Assembly: GCA_015501055.1 (NCBI GenBank)
Contig: JADNYV010000040.1
Location: 62,001-126,000 of the forward strand
Direction of reading: 5' to 3'
Origin: Mucidula mucida
Lineage: Eukaryota > Basidiomycota > Agaricomycetes > Agaricales > Physalacriaceae
Length of the DNA stretch: 64,000 nt
A program made the translations under genes and the position numbers. Of this stretch, positions 20,172 through 32,900 are shown piece after piece. A model generated the notes under the pieces. It ran no database searches and was not told the origin of the DNA. It saw only the letters and a list, made by a program, of their open reading frames with translations. The first letter of the stretch is position 1, and the number at the start of each line of letters is the position of its first letter.

Positions 20172-21614
20172 ATGTCACCGACCGCCCACGCCGCCACCAT
20201 GAAACCCAAATTAGAGACGGCTGCGCCAAACGGGCTCCCCAGCAAAAAGCTGCCGCATGCTTCCCCCACAAATTCGACAACTTCTCCAAAGAAAGTGAAT
20301 AACCATCGATCCAGCAAGCCGCTGCTGCACTGGTTCCAGCGCAAGCTCGCCGGCACCGTAAGGTCAAAGCGCGAGCATCCCAGCAAAGGCAGAAACAGCT
20401 CCCCCATCCCCCTCAGACCCACAAACCGCATTGTATCCGCAGCGCTTACCGCGTCCAGTGTCAACGGCGGTCTGCAGCATAGACAAACCATTTCCTTGAA
20501 CGGCGACTCAATCGACCATTCATCCATCCATTCGACCGATGATCTTGCCTCGACAAGCGACCGCTCTTCTGTGGCGCGCGACTCCATGTGGTCTCCGGCG
20601 AGCGCAGTGGAGGCCGATGAGGATGCGTCGGTGCGCCCGCTCCCACCCAGTTCGCCGCCGTCGCCGTCCCCATCACGCTCGTCGTCATCCTATTTGTCCA
20701 ATCCGCGCACTTTCCGAAGCATTGCCGCGAGCACCAAGCCCACCACGCTGCTCAGCATCGACCTCCACGGCAATGGTATGGCCCATATTGCCCAAGCCCC
20801 TACCACACCGACCGGACACCGATTCAACCATGCGCGTAATAACTCTACCAACTCTACAAATGCGCTGTCCACTGCCGCGACATCTGTGACGTTTTCGGCC
20901 CTTCCTTCTCCTCCGCAGGATAATATGCAGTCGAGCACGGTGCAGGCTCCGTTGCATACACAGCATCATCCCCGGAACAATCCCCGTCCATCATCACCTC
21001 CCCTTGACAATGCTTCGGTGCTCACCCTCGCTTCGTCCGCTTATGCTCACCCAGGCTTGCGCCCTGGTGCAATTACACCAGGATGGGGCTCCTCTCCGCC
21101 ATCTGCAGTTGGTGGTGGTGGCGATTCATTTTCGCAGTATGGCGGTAGCACATACGAGGAGAGTACTAGTCAGTTTCCGCTTGGAGATGATGACCGGGAC
21201 GTGGACGCGAGCGTCCGAGCCCTGCGGCCCCGTAGCTCGAGACGCGGGAGTTGGGAAAGCGAGGTTAGTCGATGGAGCGCCCGTATCCAGGTGGGAACGC
21301 CCTCGTTGGCTCGGGAGCGCAGCTTGTGGACGGCGAACAGCGTCAGGACTGGCGGGTTCAGTTCAGAGAATATGGAGGTGTTTGATAACGATAAGTCTGA
21401 TGAAGCTATGGACACGGAGGTGGAAGGTGGAGGACTCGACGATGAAAGTACCCCGACCACGGTGCCTCCGCATTCGTCGTCGGCTGATACCGTAGGCGAC
21501 AAGGCTGTCGTGCAACCCGAAGATGTACCTCTTCCGCCCGATTCTGAAGTCGACGAAAAGCGCAAGTCTGAAACGTTGCAAACGCCTTTGGTGGTAGTGC
21601 AACACGCTACTTAG
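20172..21614 (+). CDS. Long disordered Ser/Pro/Thr-rich protein (about 480 aa)
   Basis: A single long exon. The start at 20172 (MSPTAHAATMKPK) was preferred over 20112 because the upstream part (proline run) precedes a good context ATG. Nearly the whole protein is low complexity, rich in Ser, Pro, Thr and Asn. The only dense block is a short basic segment near residues 45-65 (SKPLLHWFQRKLAGTVRSKR), which may be a nuclear or membrane-binding motif. Further on, RRGSWESEVSRWSARIQVGTPSLARER looks like a second short conserved patch. No enzyme domain is visible. Function unknown; a regulatory or scaffold role is conceivable only by composition. Confidence 0.7.
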   Translation: MSPTAHAATMKPKLETAAPNGLPSKKLPHASPTNSTTSPKKVNNHRSSKPLLHWFQRKLAGTVRSKREHPSKGRNSSPIPLRPTNRIVSAALTASSVNGGLQHRQTISLNGDSIDHSSIHSTDDLASTSDRSSVARDSMWSPASAVEADEDASVRPLPPSSPPSPSPSRSSSSYLSNPRTFRSIAASTKPTTLLSIDLHGNGMAHIAQAPTTPTGHRFNHARNNSTNSTNALSTAATSVTFSALPSPPQDNMQSSTVQAPLHTQHHPRNNPRPSSPPLDNASVLTLASSAYAHPGLRPGAITPGWGSSPPSAVGGGGDSFSQYGGSTYEESTSQFPLGDDDRDVDASVRALRPRSSRRGSWESEVSRWSARIQVGTPSLARERSLWTANSVRTGGFSSENMEVFDNDKSDEAMDTEVEGGGLDDESTPTTVPPHSSSADTVGDKAVVQPEDVPLPPDSEVDEKRKSETLQTPLVVVQHAT

Positions 21615-22035
21615 TTCTTTTGATGCTCTCTCGTGTACGTTGTGCATTCTACTCAGCTATGTCTTTATGTTGATCGTTATCGTAGCTATTGTATTTCTAT
21701 GCCATGTGGTTATGGTTCTAAGGTCATTTTAGTAGTTTAGGTTCCCCTTGTCGAAGTTTGTTCTATGAACGTTTGAGGTCTGTTATTGATAGTGCCTAGC
21801 CCTTCGTCGGTGCAATCAAGTGAACTGGTTATAGCATGTTGCTGCGACGCGTTGTTTACGCATTACGGCCTGGAAACGCGTACATGATCGACGCTGAACT
21901 CCTTTGGACATAAGGTTTCAACACTGGGTGGGTTGTCAACGACGTCCTGAGATTTGGAGTTATACTACCCCAAGACAAGCTCGAGATAAGTAATTTGGTA
22001 CCAAGCGCGTCGCAAGTTGACTTTTCAGACGAGCG
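21615..22035. other. Intergenic, nothing recognised
   Basis: About 0.4 kb, AT-richer than the gene to its left and probably its 3' flank. No signal noted. Confidence 0.5.
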
Positions 22036-22265
22036 CAGCATCTCGATGCAGCTGCCAATCCTGCGCCACATCGGGGTGACCGGGCGGAATGGCTCCTCGA
22101 TTGTGAGTCTCTTGTATGTTGTTGTACTTCTTCTCACCATTTGTTAGTCGATCTTATCTGGGAGACAAAATATGTGGCAAAGACTCGCGCTTCGCCATCT
22201 ATCTTGTCAGCATGATAACAGGGACTCCTGAATATGACTTAAAAGTGTCATATTACAGAATTGGC
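22036..22265 (+). pseudogene. 3' fragment of the dispersed family
   Basis: Aligns by eye with the last part of copy C (about 23055-23270): the HLDAAANPAPHRGDRAEWLLD block, an intron with the same borders, the last exon DLIWETKYVAKT, a stop TGA at the same place (22213-22215) and about 50 bp of 3' flank. The 5' part of the gene is missing. It lies in the same direction about 1 kb before copy C, so the pair looks like a partial tandem duplication. Confidence 0.75.
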
Positions 22266-22494
22266 TGCATGGGCGCGATAGTTTGCTTTCTAAGTTTCGT
22301 TTATGTCGACAAGCGATATGGTGTCTACCTAGCGCGGGCCATCGCAAAAGCTGAGAGTGATTGACTAAGCCCCCAAAAGCTGTCAATTGACGCGCCTCAC
22401 AGACACGACAAAGGAGGGCGGCATAATCAATTGATGATTGTTTTGCTTAGTACCGAAGTTCCCGGCGGGCATGAGATTACCTTCAACAGCTACA

Positions 22495-23237
22495 ATGACC
22501 ACGCCACTATCAACAGGCAATATTTCATCTATCACACGCGACATCCAGTCGCTGATATTGGACAAACGCGAGTCTTTGCGTCAAAAGGTCAAAGAGTCCA
22601 ACAAGGTATGCTTGGCTAGGCTCGCCAAGTCCTGCATATTGACGCGTCTCAAAAAAGACGTTGACCTTCGCGGCAATGGAGGCTGCCTCTTCGCTCGATA
22701 ATATCCCTCGCTGCTACCTCCCCGACCGCGACCTCAATCATTTCCCGCCACTATGGTTCCTGGGCATCCTGGCACCTACGACGACCTCTGGAACTTTGCT
22801 CAGATACACAACCTTGTTCCACCCTGCGCCACTCCATCCGACGAAGACCGTGTGCATGCGAACGACTCGGTCACAGTATTCTTAGGAGAGATGTTCCATT
22901 CTCCAGATATACAGCTAAAATAGAGTTTGTGCACGATAACACCAGGACCTCCCAATACTGCGTCTTCATTTGCTCCAACTACACGCTCGCGGAGATGGAA
23001 GATTGTCTGCTCAAGCTATGGGACTTTATCCAGCCACCTCAGACTGTGGCTTGGTATCTCGACGCAGCTGCAGATCCTTCACCACAGCGGGGTGAACGAG
23101 CGGATTGGCTCCTTGATTGTGAGCCTCTTTTCTGTTGTCATTCTTCTCCTTACGAATACCGTTCGGTAGTCGATCTTGTCTGGGAGACGAAATACGCTGC
23201 AAAGACCCGTTCTTCGTCGTCTATCATACCAGCATGA
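22495..23237 (+). pseudogene. Frameshifted copy C of the dispersed family
   Basis: Starts at ATG 22495 (MTTPLSTGNISSITRDIQ), with the family blocks YLPDRDLNHFPPLWFLG, ICSNYTLAEMEDCLLKLWDF and TVAWYLDAAADPSPQRGERADWLLD, the intron, and last exon DLVWETKYAAKT ending at TGA 23235-23237. At least two frame changes (near 22655 and near 22770) prevent one continuous protein. Family and function as for copy B. Confidence 0.75.
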
Positions 23238-23656
23238 TAACAGGGACCGCCGAATATTGTGTTTACCTCTGGAATACTAATTCATGGTTGCTCTGTTCGT
23301 CAAACGTCCTAGTCCCGCGGGGTAGGAGAGAATGTCGTTAGATGACCTATTGACTGATTCGATAGTTGCCAGATGTCCGTGTCGTCGTTTGAGAAATGTC
23401 ATAGATTTTATCACGCTAAGTATGGCTGAGTTTGGGCTGACCTTCAGTCAAGAGCTTGAAAGTATGCCAAGTGGACCGCCGCAAAGTACCTGTCCAACAA
23501 CCAGGACGCGTGAGAGTAAACATATGTATTTCCATAGACATCATAGTAACAAAAACACCAAGAAAGGATGGACAAAGCAAAAAAAGCATATAAGAACTAA
23601 AAGAGATCCAGGATAAGTTATACAGCAAGCCAATCCAATCCGTATAAGCAACAGAA
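23238..23656. other. Intergenic, nothing recognised
   Basis: Holds about 50 bp of family 3' flank, then an A-rich stretch (23540-23600) that probably is the 3' flank of the Byr4-like gene. Confidence 0.5.
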
Positions 23657-26229
23657 TCAAGTCCTTCGCGTCGCAGCCATCGCATAGTCCCGAAGCGTAA
23701 ACAGAAACGAACGGTCCTGATCCGTAAACACGTCCTGTTTCGCCAACGTGCTCTTCCAGCCCTTCATCTCAATGCGGTGCCGCTCCTCTGCTAACCGACA
23801 CCGCTGCGCAAACTGCTCATCGACATCACACACTAGTGATGCTCGGGACCCACGATCGCTAGTCTCCGACGACGCGCGTGTATGGCTGCTCCTTGCAGGA
23901 CTCGGTGCACAGGACGAAGGATCCCCAACAGCGCGAATGGTGTCACCTCTGGCTTCCCAGCCCTCGACGTCCTCTTCGTCGTCTGCCAGATTCGCAAACA
24001 CGTCCGGTTCGTCCTCGTCGGGGGGTAATGTCGATATCCAGCACAGCCGTGCGGGGTCGAATATCATGTTCCCGACTCTCCTTGCGCCTGTCGCGAAGGA
24101 GTGGCCAACCGGAGACCCCATGGACGAGCCGGTGAGATGAGTGATTAGTGCGGGACGCGTAGACGTCACGACGGCGTCAAAGTCACGCAAAGCCTGGTCG
24201 TTGCCTTCCCATCGCAGTGTGTATGGATTCCATTTCATGTCCCCGACGACTGTACGTGGCAGTGAGCTACCAATCACCAGCCTGATATCGTGGCGCCACA
24301 TACCTTTGGGAGATCCAACACCACCTAGGTTACGTATCAACACAGGCTTTTTCCTCTGGACAGGCGATCCAAGATTTTTCTTTTTTCGCGGAGGGGATGA
24401 TGAACTGGCCGAAAACTTGAGGTAGGCAACGTCAAACTTGCCAGATCTTGATGACTCTAAATTCACACAACAAGTCAGACGTGTCACTGTCAGCAAATTA
24501 GACGCATACCTGGTCGCTCTCTTTTACTAGACTTCCTCCTAATAGTACTTTTATCACCAGGTCTGGAAGAGAAAGTTCCACCCGGTATGCGATTACCGTA
24601 GCCCTTTGGCTGTACCCTAAACCGGCTCTCCTGGTCCCGGTCTGTGGGCAAATCATCGATGCCGTCGAGCTCAGTGCCGTCCCCATAGGCACGTTGCCGT
24701 TTAGGCTTTCGTAAGACGCGGGGCGCAGAAGGCGGGGCAGGAGCGGGAGCGGCGGGTGGAATATGTGTTGGAAGCGTGCGAGATAACCTCGCAACGCGGG
24801 AAGGTGGTCTCGACGTGGGTTGCGGCGAGGCAGTGCGATGCGCAGGCGACTGTGGTGCTGATGACGAAGAAGCGCCACCGAAAACAGAAGCCAGAGCAGG
24901 TCGCGACTTGAATCGACCGCCAGTAGGCATCGTCAAGCGGAGTGCAGCAGTGCTGTTGGAAGGAGTGGACGGTCGTGTGGGCGGCACGACCCAGTCATGC
25001 ATGATGCGGCCCATGGATTTGTAAGATTTCGCTCGAGAGGCAGCGGTGGACTCTTCATAGCGAGATTTCGACGAGGACGACTCCGAGTCCAGACCCGAGC
25101 CTGACGCTGTAGGACTGGTGTCCATCAATGAAGAGAGCGAAGATTTTCGCGATATCTTCTTGGACGAATTGGGAGGCGGCGTCGTCGGATTTAGCCCCGA
25201 ATGTGACTTTTGGCCACGAAGGTTACTACTGCCTGACTTTGCAGCCAGGTGAGAGGAGGTGGAGGGTGTAGGTGATGGACATGGGGAACGTGTTCGATTA
25301 GGTCCAGAAACGGGAGGAGATGTGGATGGCCGGGCCTTGAGGTATCGGGCAGAGGATTGTGAAGGGTGTACAGCAGATTGACCGCGGTCGTGCTTTAAGC
25401 GTGATGGGGGTCTGATGGCAGACGCATGTCGCTGTACAGGCATGCTGTGACTGCGTATATGGGGCACTTGGCTCTTCAAGAGCCGACTCGGGCTAAAGTC
25501 TGCATCGTCGTCAATAACGAGACCCATCTCAAAGTCGTCGTCCGGACTAGCAACCTTGACCCGGTCGTCAGTGACTATGTCCCGCTTCAGAGCGAGCATA
25601 GTTGTAAGATGGTGGGTACCCTCTCCGGAATCAAAGATGGCCGAAGGGAAAATGAGACCTTCAACGTCGTCTTCGTCTTCGTCGTCCTCGTCCTCTTCCG
25701 TTTCTGTGCTTGGGTAGGAGGCCGACGAGTTTGAGTTTGATGACGAGGAAGCATCTGCTAGACCCAAAGTGGAATATGCATCCGAGGACTGCGACGATGA
25801 AGTCTGGTCCTTGTCGCCCCATTCGAGTGAGTTCTTGGAAGAGCGGTGATTGAGTGAGACGGGGGCGAGTGATAATTGGGTAAGGTCCGAGGGTAGTGAG
25901 AAGCCGTCCTCAAAGTCTTCCACAAGCGGCGACCGGGGAATGGGGCGGACGGTGCTCTGACCGCCGGCCTTGATGGTGGACACGCCCTCGTCGTCGTCGG
26001 CGTCGGAGGAGGAGGCTATGGGCCGGGCAATGTGCATCTGGGGCTCGGAGCTCGCTGACGTATCAGAAGAGGCAGCCTTCCCCATGTGCAGGTGGAGATC
26101 CCAGTCTTCGTCGTCATCATCATTGTCGGTCTTCTCCATGGATTCGTGGATAGAATGGCCTTCGGGGAGATCAAAGTCGGCATCCGGCCATTCTTCTCTA
26201 GCGTGGGTGGGGGCAGGAATTGGGTGCAT
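23657..26229 (-). CDS. BYR4: Byr4/Bfa1-like component of the septation/mitotic exit GAP (839 aa)
   Basis: Two exons, 26229-24510 and 24456-23657, with a 53-bp intron (gtatgc...ttag) give 840 codons including stop. The N-terminus is acidic (EEWPDADFDLPEG), the middle is long and disordered, and the C-terminal half has the parts typical of Byr4/Bfa1: YGDGTELDGIDDLPTDRDQE, then LIRNLGGV, MKWNPYTLRWEGNDQALRDF and, as a second similar block, NMIFDPARLCWISTLPPDEDEPDVF. Byr4/Bfa1 partners with Cdc16/Bub2 at spindle poles and restrains the Spg1/Tem1 GTPase until mitotic exit and septation. Length fits basidiomycete relatives. The Cdc16/Bub2 partner is not in this window. Confidence 0.85.
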
Positions 26230-26763
26230 GGACGGCGATAAGACTAGCGCTTCCTAGTTTGCGTTCCGGCAAACGCGCTCGTCAATTATGGGTAGTGGCA
26301 GGCAGGGTAAAAAAACGGAGAAGAATAGGGAGTGAATGGGATGGTCGGAAGGGAAGTCGGCGTGCGAACGTATTAGGGTGCCAAAAACAGTAGTGGTGGC
26401 TGTGAGTATTAAGGTAGAAGAGGCAACGGCGGTTGTCGAGTATGCTCGGCAATACTAGCCAAAGTATCGAGCTTGTCGTGGTGGTGGTAAATAATAAAAA
26501 CTCGGAGGGGCAGTCCGTAACGATTGGTAACGTCACGGTGGCTGTGCTCCTTAATTGCTTACTCAGCATCTGGCATTCCTCGGACCTCAATTTCCATTCG
26601 CCACACACTAGATATCAAATCAGTCTTATGGTTCACATTGCAACCAGAGTCATACACATATACACAAATATCAAACACGCAAGAAAGACGAAGAAAATAA
26701 AGAAATCAGAAGCACGCAAGCCCCAGAAAAGCAGAAATAAAGAGTCCACACATAATTACTCTT
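26230..26763. other. Intergenic between BYR4 and BEM1
   Basis: About 0.5 kb. It serves as the 5' flank of BYR4 and 3' flank of BEM1. An A-rich tract (26680-26760) adjoins the BEM1 stop. No other feature. Confidence 0.5.
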
Positions 26764-28821
26764 TCAATCAGCGTACAACACATGTTTATCCGTCCCTTCT
26801 ATCCACATCTGCAACTGTCGATCATCCTGCAAGCCAGCCCACTCCCCGTTACTATTCCTGTATCGCAGACTCGCAACCTCCCCTCCCAACCGCGTCTGCA
26901 CCTTCTCCACTAGCTCCGCGTGTGACACCTTGGGATGCACACGAATCGCAATCAAGTCGTCAGATAGCCGATCAAATATCTTGATCTTGACGAATGCAGT
27001 CTGCTGGTTCGCATTCGAGATCATCGGCGCAGTCGTCGACGTCGCAGTAGAATGAGAACGCGATCGAGTCCCAGCAGACCTCAGCGACGACGTTGACGCG
27101 GACGGATGATGTCGCGACTGGTTATATCCAGGCGACTGCGCGCGATCCGGTACAGGTGAGTTGGAGCGCGAGTTGGTAGAGTACGGAGACGAGGCACGCG
27201 GGTTTATCGAAGACGTCGACTGGTTTCGGTTATGGTTCTGCGCGTGAGCGTGTAAACGCAAATTATTGTCTTCAGATGGTCGCCGGCCATTCGCCGCCAA
27301 ACTATAGGGATGTCGGTCGTAAGAATTCTTCTGCTCCTGAACCTTCCGCTGCGGAGAAGGCGCGTATCCTTCATCCTCGTATTCAGATCCGTCACTCCTT
27401 TCCGCATAATCGTCCACTCTCATGCGACCCAGCGTATCTCGGACTTCACTCCCGTACTCCTCGTTCTCTCCGTTCATCATCTGACTCTCGATAACCAGCA
27501 ACTCGTCAATCTCCTTGACGCGTGGTGGCGTAGTGTTCTCGACATCGCCGGGCTTCAAAGCAAGAAACTCTCTGACAACCTGGTGCTCCAAAATATACTT
27601 GACACCAACCTTGCTCAGCTCGCAGAGGCTGTGCAAGTATTCATCAAGCTCAGATCGCCGCGTTGCCGTGAGAGCATCGTCCACGCTCGACGCTGGGCCG
27701 GGCATGTATGGCAACATCCGAGGATGTGGCTCCTCTCGACCCGCTTCTCGTGGAAATGCATTCAACAGCGAGACTTGAAAGTCGTAAAAGTCGTTGTACA
27801 CGCGGAATAAAATCAGGTGTTTCGCCGGGGGAAGCTGTTTCTGCCCCACCGGAGGGTATGGTTGGAAGATTGCATCAATTCGGAACCAGTACTCTTCCAT
27901 TTCAAAGTGGAAGGATACCACGTCCGCTGACAATAGAATGCCGTCAGGTAGGCAAGGGGGAATATCGTCCTCTGGCTTGTTGGCGCCAGCATTGGCCCCA
28001 GGGCCAGAGGTATAAGGACTATTAGGTACTGAGTCGCGGTTATTCGGAGAGTCGATAACGCCAAGGGTTATACTGTTCTGCTTGTAGTTGAACATGGCCC
28101 GCTTCCAATCTTCAACCTTGGGAAGGTCGCCCCCATCCATGAGAGCGTCTACATCCGGAACCGGCTGCCCAGTCGCGGGATCGTGTATCTCTACAAACGA
28201 CACCGGAATAAGACCGGGTCGCCCGAGGCGGCCTATAGGTTTGGCTACGAACCACTCCCGGTTGGACTGCGCAACGACAGTTATGGCATCACCACGCTTA
28301 GCATCAAGCTCATCAGCGCGTTCGGCCTCAAAGTCGTGTAGGACGATAGCGTAGAAGGTCTTGGTGGCTTTGCTCTGCGTGCGGTTCAATGGCGGCGGGA
28401 TGTTGAATGAAGCCTGGGTATGTTGGGTATCTGGTACAGAACTGCTCCGGTTCATGTTGCTATAGCAGGACGTTAATGGATGGCACCGATGGACTGCTCA
28501 GGATACGCACGGAGTCGAGTTCTTATTGAACTCTTCGAATAGATTTTTGGGAACCAGCCCCCGAGCCCCCGAGACGGGATTGTGAGCCTCATACCATGAT
28601 CCGCCGTCGTCGACATCGCGCAAAACGTAGAAAAAGTCTCCCTTCTTAAATGGCAGCTCCTGGGGCGCCTGTGGATGATACGGCGAGAGGGCGCGAATGA
28701 CCTTTTGCGGGGGCAGAATGGATGACGGTGGTTTTGATACCGCAGGCAGAGGCATGGGGGTCGATATATGGTTGCGGACCGAATCTTTGTTGCCATTGAG
28801 GGATTTTCGCAGAGACTTCAT
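26764..28821 (-). CDS. BEM1: Bem1/Scd2 polarity scaffold: two SH3, PX, PB1 (668 aa)
   Basis: Two exons, 28821-28511 and 28459-26764, with a 51-bp intron (gtgcgt...tatag). Exon 1 (MKSLRKSLNGNK) carries the first SH3 (KVIRALSPYHPQAPQELPFKKGDFFYVL ... LVPKNLFEEF). Exon 2 begins with a short linker, then the second SH3 (YAIVLHDFEAERADELDAKRGDAITV ... LIPVSFVEI), a PX domain around FHFEMEEYWFRIDAIFQ to KYILEHQVVREFLAL, a Ser/Asn-rich linker, and a C-terminal PB1 (FVKIKIFDRLSDDLIAIRVH ... RQLQMWIEG). Bem1/Scd2 links Cdc42, its exchange factor Cdc24 and PAK kinases at growth sites; PB1 binds Cdc24. Order and length are those of the family. Confidence 0.93.
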
Positions 28822-29985
28822 CGTACAGCTGGGATGCCACAAGGCAGATAAGTAGAGAAGAAATCGTCGCAGGTCGTGATGGAAGAGTGTCAATGTATTT
28901 CCGGCTCAGCACCCAGATTAGGCTACTCCACGTGCTGGGTAGTAGCTTGCTCTTTTGACTTTGACAACAGTCAACAATACTGCTCGATTTTCCAACAGAT
29001 GCCGCAATCATGGTGCCTTGTCTTGTAGCCTCTCTTGTTTACATCTTTTGTCTTGATTCTCGCCGCTCGGCGCTTTCAGGAGCGCGGGTAATTGCGCCGC
29101 ATCGCCTAGACTCTGTACATTGAATGCACTGTCGCTTGAACTTCGCAGACATCATCACACTTAACATGTCCGTTACCTTGCTATACAATGATATGTCATG
29201 TTGTGCTTCATGTGTATGCGGGTCCTGCACATACACATATCTCCGGCGTCAAGTGGAACCTAGCAGATCGCAATTTTGAAATCCTGGTGCTACTAGTCTA
29301 CTTATCGCTAGTCTATCCGATGAACCGCATTCGCATCTGGATTGTCCTAGATCCGAGTCGCGCACACTGCGGATCCTTGGGCGGCGGAGAGGCCCTCCGT
29401 ACTATTGACGCGAACGACTGATCTCCGTGATAGCTTTCAGACGCGTGTTCCTCCAAGCTCGCGCGTTCCACAGCACCACGACGTCACTACTGCCACTCAA
29501 AATCAATCAAACAATCACCACCGCCCTCGAAGCGTCTGTCTCATATACTTCAATACAGTGGAAATCGCCGACAATTCATCTCTGTGGGTTCTGCTTCACA
29601 CGTAGACCTTCGAACAAGTCTTCACGGCCAGTTAACATCGCCATCTACGCTTCCCCGCAGCTGCTGACAGTCCATATGATGAATCGGATAGCGAAGGATG
29701 GCGCCTGTGGAGGGATTTGACCGGCCATGTGTTACCCTTATTGTACTGAAAACAATAAGCACACGAAATTGCAGAACTTCATCTTCTATCATAATGCACA
29801 ACAGCAGATCAACAGTTTCCATACCACATATTCTGCTGTCGACTAGAATGCAGAATGGCAAAAACGTGTATGATCGGCATCTCGGCCAAAAGACAAGCAT
29901 ATAACACGCGCTTTTCCTTCTGTCTTTCCAAAGAACCGCCATCATCTAACGCTACAGCCTCTGATTTCTACGCAGTTTATTCAGC
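28822..29985. other. Divergent intergenic region between BEM1 and Argonaute
   Basis: About 1.2 kb shared upstream region. A frame at 29427-29720 has no ATG (opens with GTG) and no domain, so it is not called. No repeat or RNA gene recognised. Confidence 0.5.
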
Positions 29986-32900
29986 AATGCCTCCTCGCGC
30001 ACGCGGACGCGGTCAAGGAGGGGAGGGTTCAGCGGGTCGGGGTCGTGGCGGCGCCGGACCCGCTCAAGCCTCCCAACAACGTGGCGGTGGTCGTGGTGGG
30101 GGTGGTGGGCCTCGTGGTGGAGGCGGCAATCCCCCTCGCGGTGCTGGCGGTGGTGGTGGTGGTTGGGCCCCTCGTGGAGGGGGACGTGGAGGAGGAGCCG
30201 GCGGAGGATCTGCGCCTCCGTCGTCTGCTCCCGCGACGGCCCTCTCAACGCCGCGTGAGTTTTTGTTTTGTCGTGTATAATGCAATTCATGTTTCCTGTC
30301 CTTCTGATCTCGCTTATTGAAGCATCTGGCGTTCAAGCAATGGGTGTTATACGCCCAGGGTTTGGTACCGTTGGCAAGGCCATCAAAGTGCTCGTGAACG
30401 CGCTGCCCATGCCTGTTCCGGAACATACTGTTTATCACTACGACGGTGAGTCGCGCTACTGGTTCATATTGATTTTACTTATGCTTGATTAGTGGGTGAG
30501 TGATGCTGATTTGAATTGTGGCGACGCGTTTTGACAGTTTCCAGCGATGGACAAGACGTACAGGCCAAAATTTAATACGGAGATTGTGAAGCAACTGCAG
30601 GACTCCAATCGTGATGTTTTCTTGCACCCGGCGCCATACGACGGAAAGAAGAACTTGTATACAATCGATGATTATGGGTTTGAGAATGGTGGTAGATCTG
30701 TGAGCTACGAAACAACCGCACACGAAATCCCTTACTCATTAGATCATTTCAGTTTGACGTCGTCGTTCAAAACAAGGTCTACAAGGTCAAACTTACGCAC
30801 GTTCGAACGATTGATCCTACGTAGGTTGCTCTACCCGTGTTTCTTAGAGTTTCTCACTCTTGTAGTACATTGGATCGTTATACCAAACGGCAACAGTCTT
30901 GGGACGAGAACGTCGCGACCACTCTCGCCGTATGTACCACTACTCTTTTGTCGATGATAAGCTGAAACTGTCGTAGGCTCTCAACGTCGCCATCAAGATG
31001 CACCCGGCATCCACAAATCCATCGCGAGGGCGGACGTTTTATTCATTGAAAAACCGCCGTCCCGTCGGTGGAGGACTAGAAGTCACTCGTGGTTACTTCC
31101 AAAGCATCCGGCCAACCTTCGACAAACTTTTAATCAATATAGACATTGCCACCGGAGTGACGTACCGCGCAGGCGCTCTGATTGATATGTATCTGGAGTT
31201 TTTGGCCCTCCGACCGCCAATTAACATCTCCTCATCGTTGGGGACTGCTCTGTCCGATTATAATCGACTCAAAGCACAGCGGTTCTCGACGGGTGTCAGT
31301 GTACTGGCGAAATCGCCCAACGGCGACGAAAGGTCCTATGGGATCTATAAGCTGACGAAGCAGGGTGCCGACACACTCCGATTCCAGAGAGACGGAGTGT
31401 CAAACACCGTAGCCTCGTACTTTGCGCAAAGCAACCGGCCATTGCGCTTTCCGAAGGTGATCTGTATTGAGGTACGATATGCGACCGTCGCCAGCATTAT
31501 CTTGCTCATGATTTGTATAGACGAAACGAGGCACGTACATTCCCCTCGAGTGTTGCACTGTTCCGCCTGGGCAGGTGGCACGCTGCGAGGTGGATCCCGA
31601 CATTCAACGCAAGGTTGTCGAATTTGCCACGCAATCACCGTCGCAACGGTTGTCGGAAATCAAGGATAGCTTGCAGGTATGTGTCTGTGCGCCTTTGTGT
31701 GAACGTCGTGCTCATTACAGTGCAGCTTTTTGCATATGGTCAATCGGAGTATGTTCGCGCATTCGGCATGGAGATCGATCCAGCAAAGATACCTCTCGAG
31801 GTCGGTGCTCGGATCTTGGATCCCCCAGCCATCCAATACAAAGGGCAAGGTAATGCAACCACTAAAATAGTATGTGATGGTCCGAATGGTGTGTCTGTGC
31901 GTCTCATGTAGTCAACACAGGTCCCGCGTTTCGGCTCGTGGAACATGTAAGTTCATATTTCCGTCGTCGATTCGCTTAACTCAAACATCACTTTCTCAGG
32001 ATTGGCAAGAAATTCATGTTTCCGGCGCGGCTCTCGCGATGGATCATTGTGTGTTTTGTCGATCCTAGAGCCTTCAACAACGCCGGAGCGCAGAAGATGA
32101 AGGATGACTTTGTCTCCAACTGTCGAGCAGTCGGTATGTATTGTCATTCTTGATATTGGTGCTCTGCTTACATTCTACTTCATTAGGAATACAAGTGGAA
32201 GAAGAAAACCCGGCTATTGCTTATGGGAACCCTGGTACTGTGGAGAAAGTACGTGAATAGTTTGCTATATTGTCTGTTTGACTAACAAGTGTATAGTCGA
32301 TCATGGAGGCTGCCAAGGAATATATGAAGGCGAAACAGAACAGCCCGCCACAGCTTGTGGTGTGTGTGATGCCCGATTCCGTGATGAACAGGGACATTTA
32401 TCGGGCTATCAAGTTGTAAGTTCTGCGTGCGCACTGTCCTTAGTGCCTTGCTAACATCACTTATTTCCAGCTGGGGAGATATGAAGGTGTGTTTTATTTG
32501 TACGACACTTTCATCTACTAATGGCCATGTTCAGCAAGGCGTCGCGACACAGTGTATTTTGATGAGACATGCAAGAGCATCAAAACCCCAGTACTGGGCA
32601 AATGTTCTTTTGAAGTAGGCTGTCTCCGATATTCTGTCATTGTTACTCACAAGTGTGAACAGAGTCAATGTCAAGCTTGGAGGCAAGAACTCGATCCCCG
32701 AGTCCAATGTCACTGCCTCGGCATTGTTTGATGTTGCTCATCCGACTATGATAATGGGTCTGTAGTTTTATGTCCATCCCGAATCGTGCTTAATACATGC
32801 TATAGGTGCTGATGTCATGCATCCCGCACCGGGCAGCGACTCGCCATCGTACGCGGCTGTCGTGGGGAGCGTTGACTCTTCGCAGTCTTTCTTCCTAGCG

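Noticed and set aside
29427..29720. A 97-residue plus-strand frame upstream of Argonaute
   Set aside because: It opens with GTG rather than ATG, has no domain, and its start looks mitochondrial only by chance.
29986..30254. Gly/Arg-rich start of Argonaute as a separate low-complexity gene
   Set aside because: RGG-rich tails are common at the start of Argonautes, and the splice at 30255 leads into the N domain.
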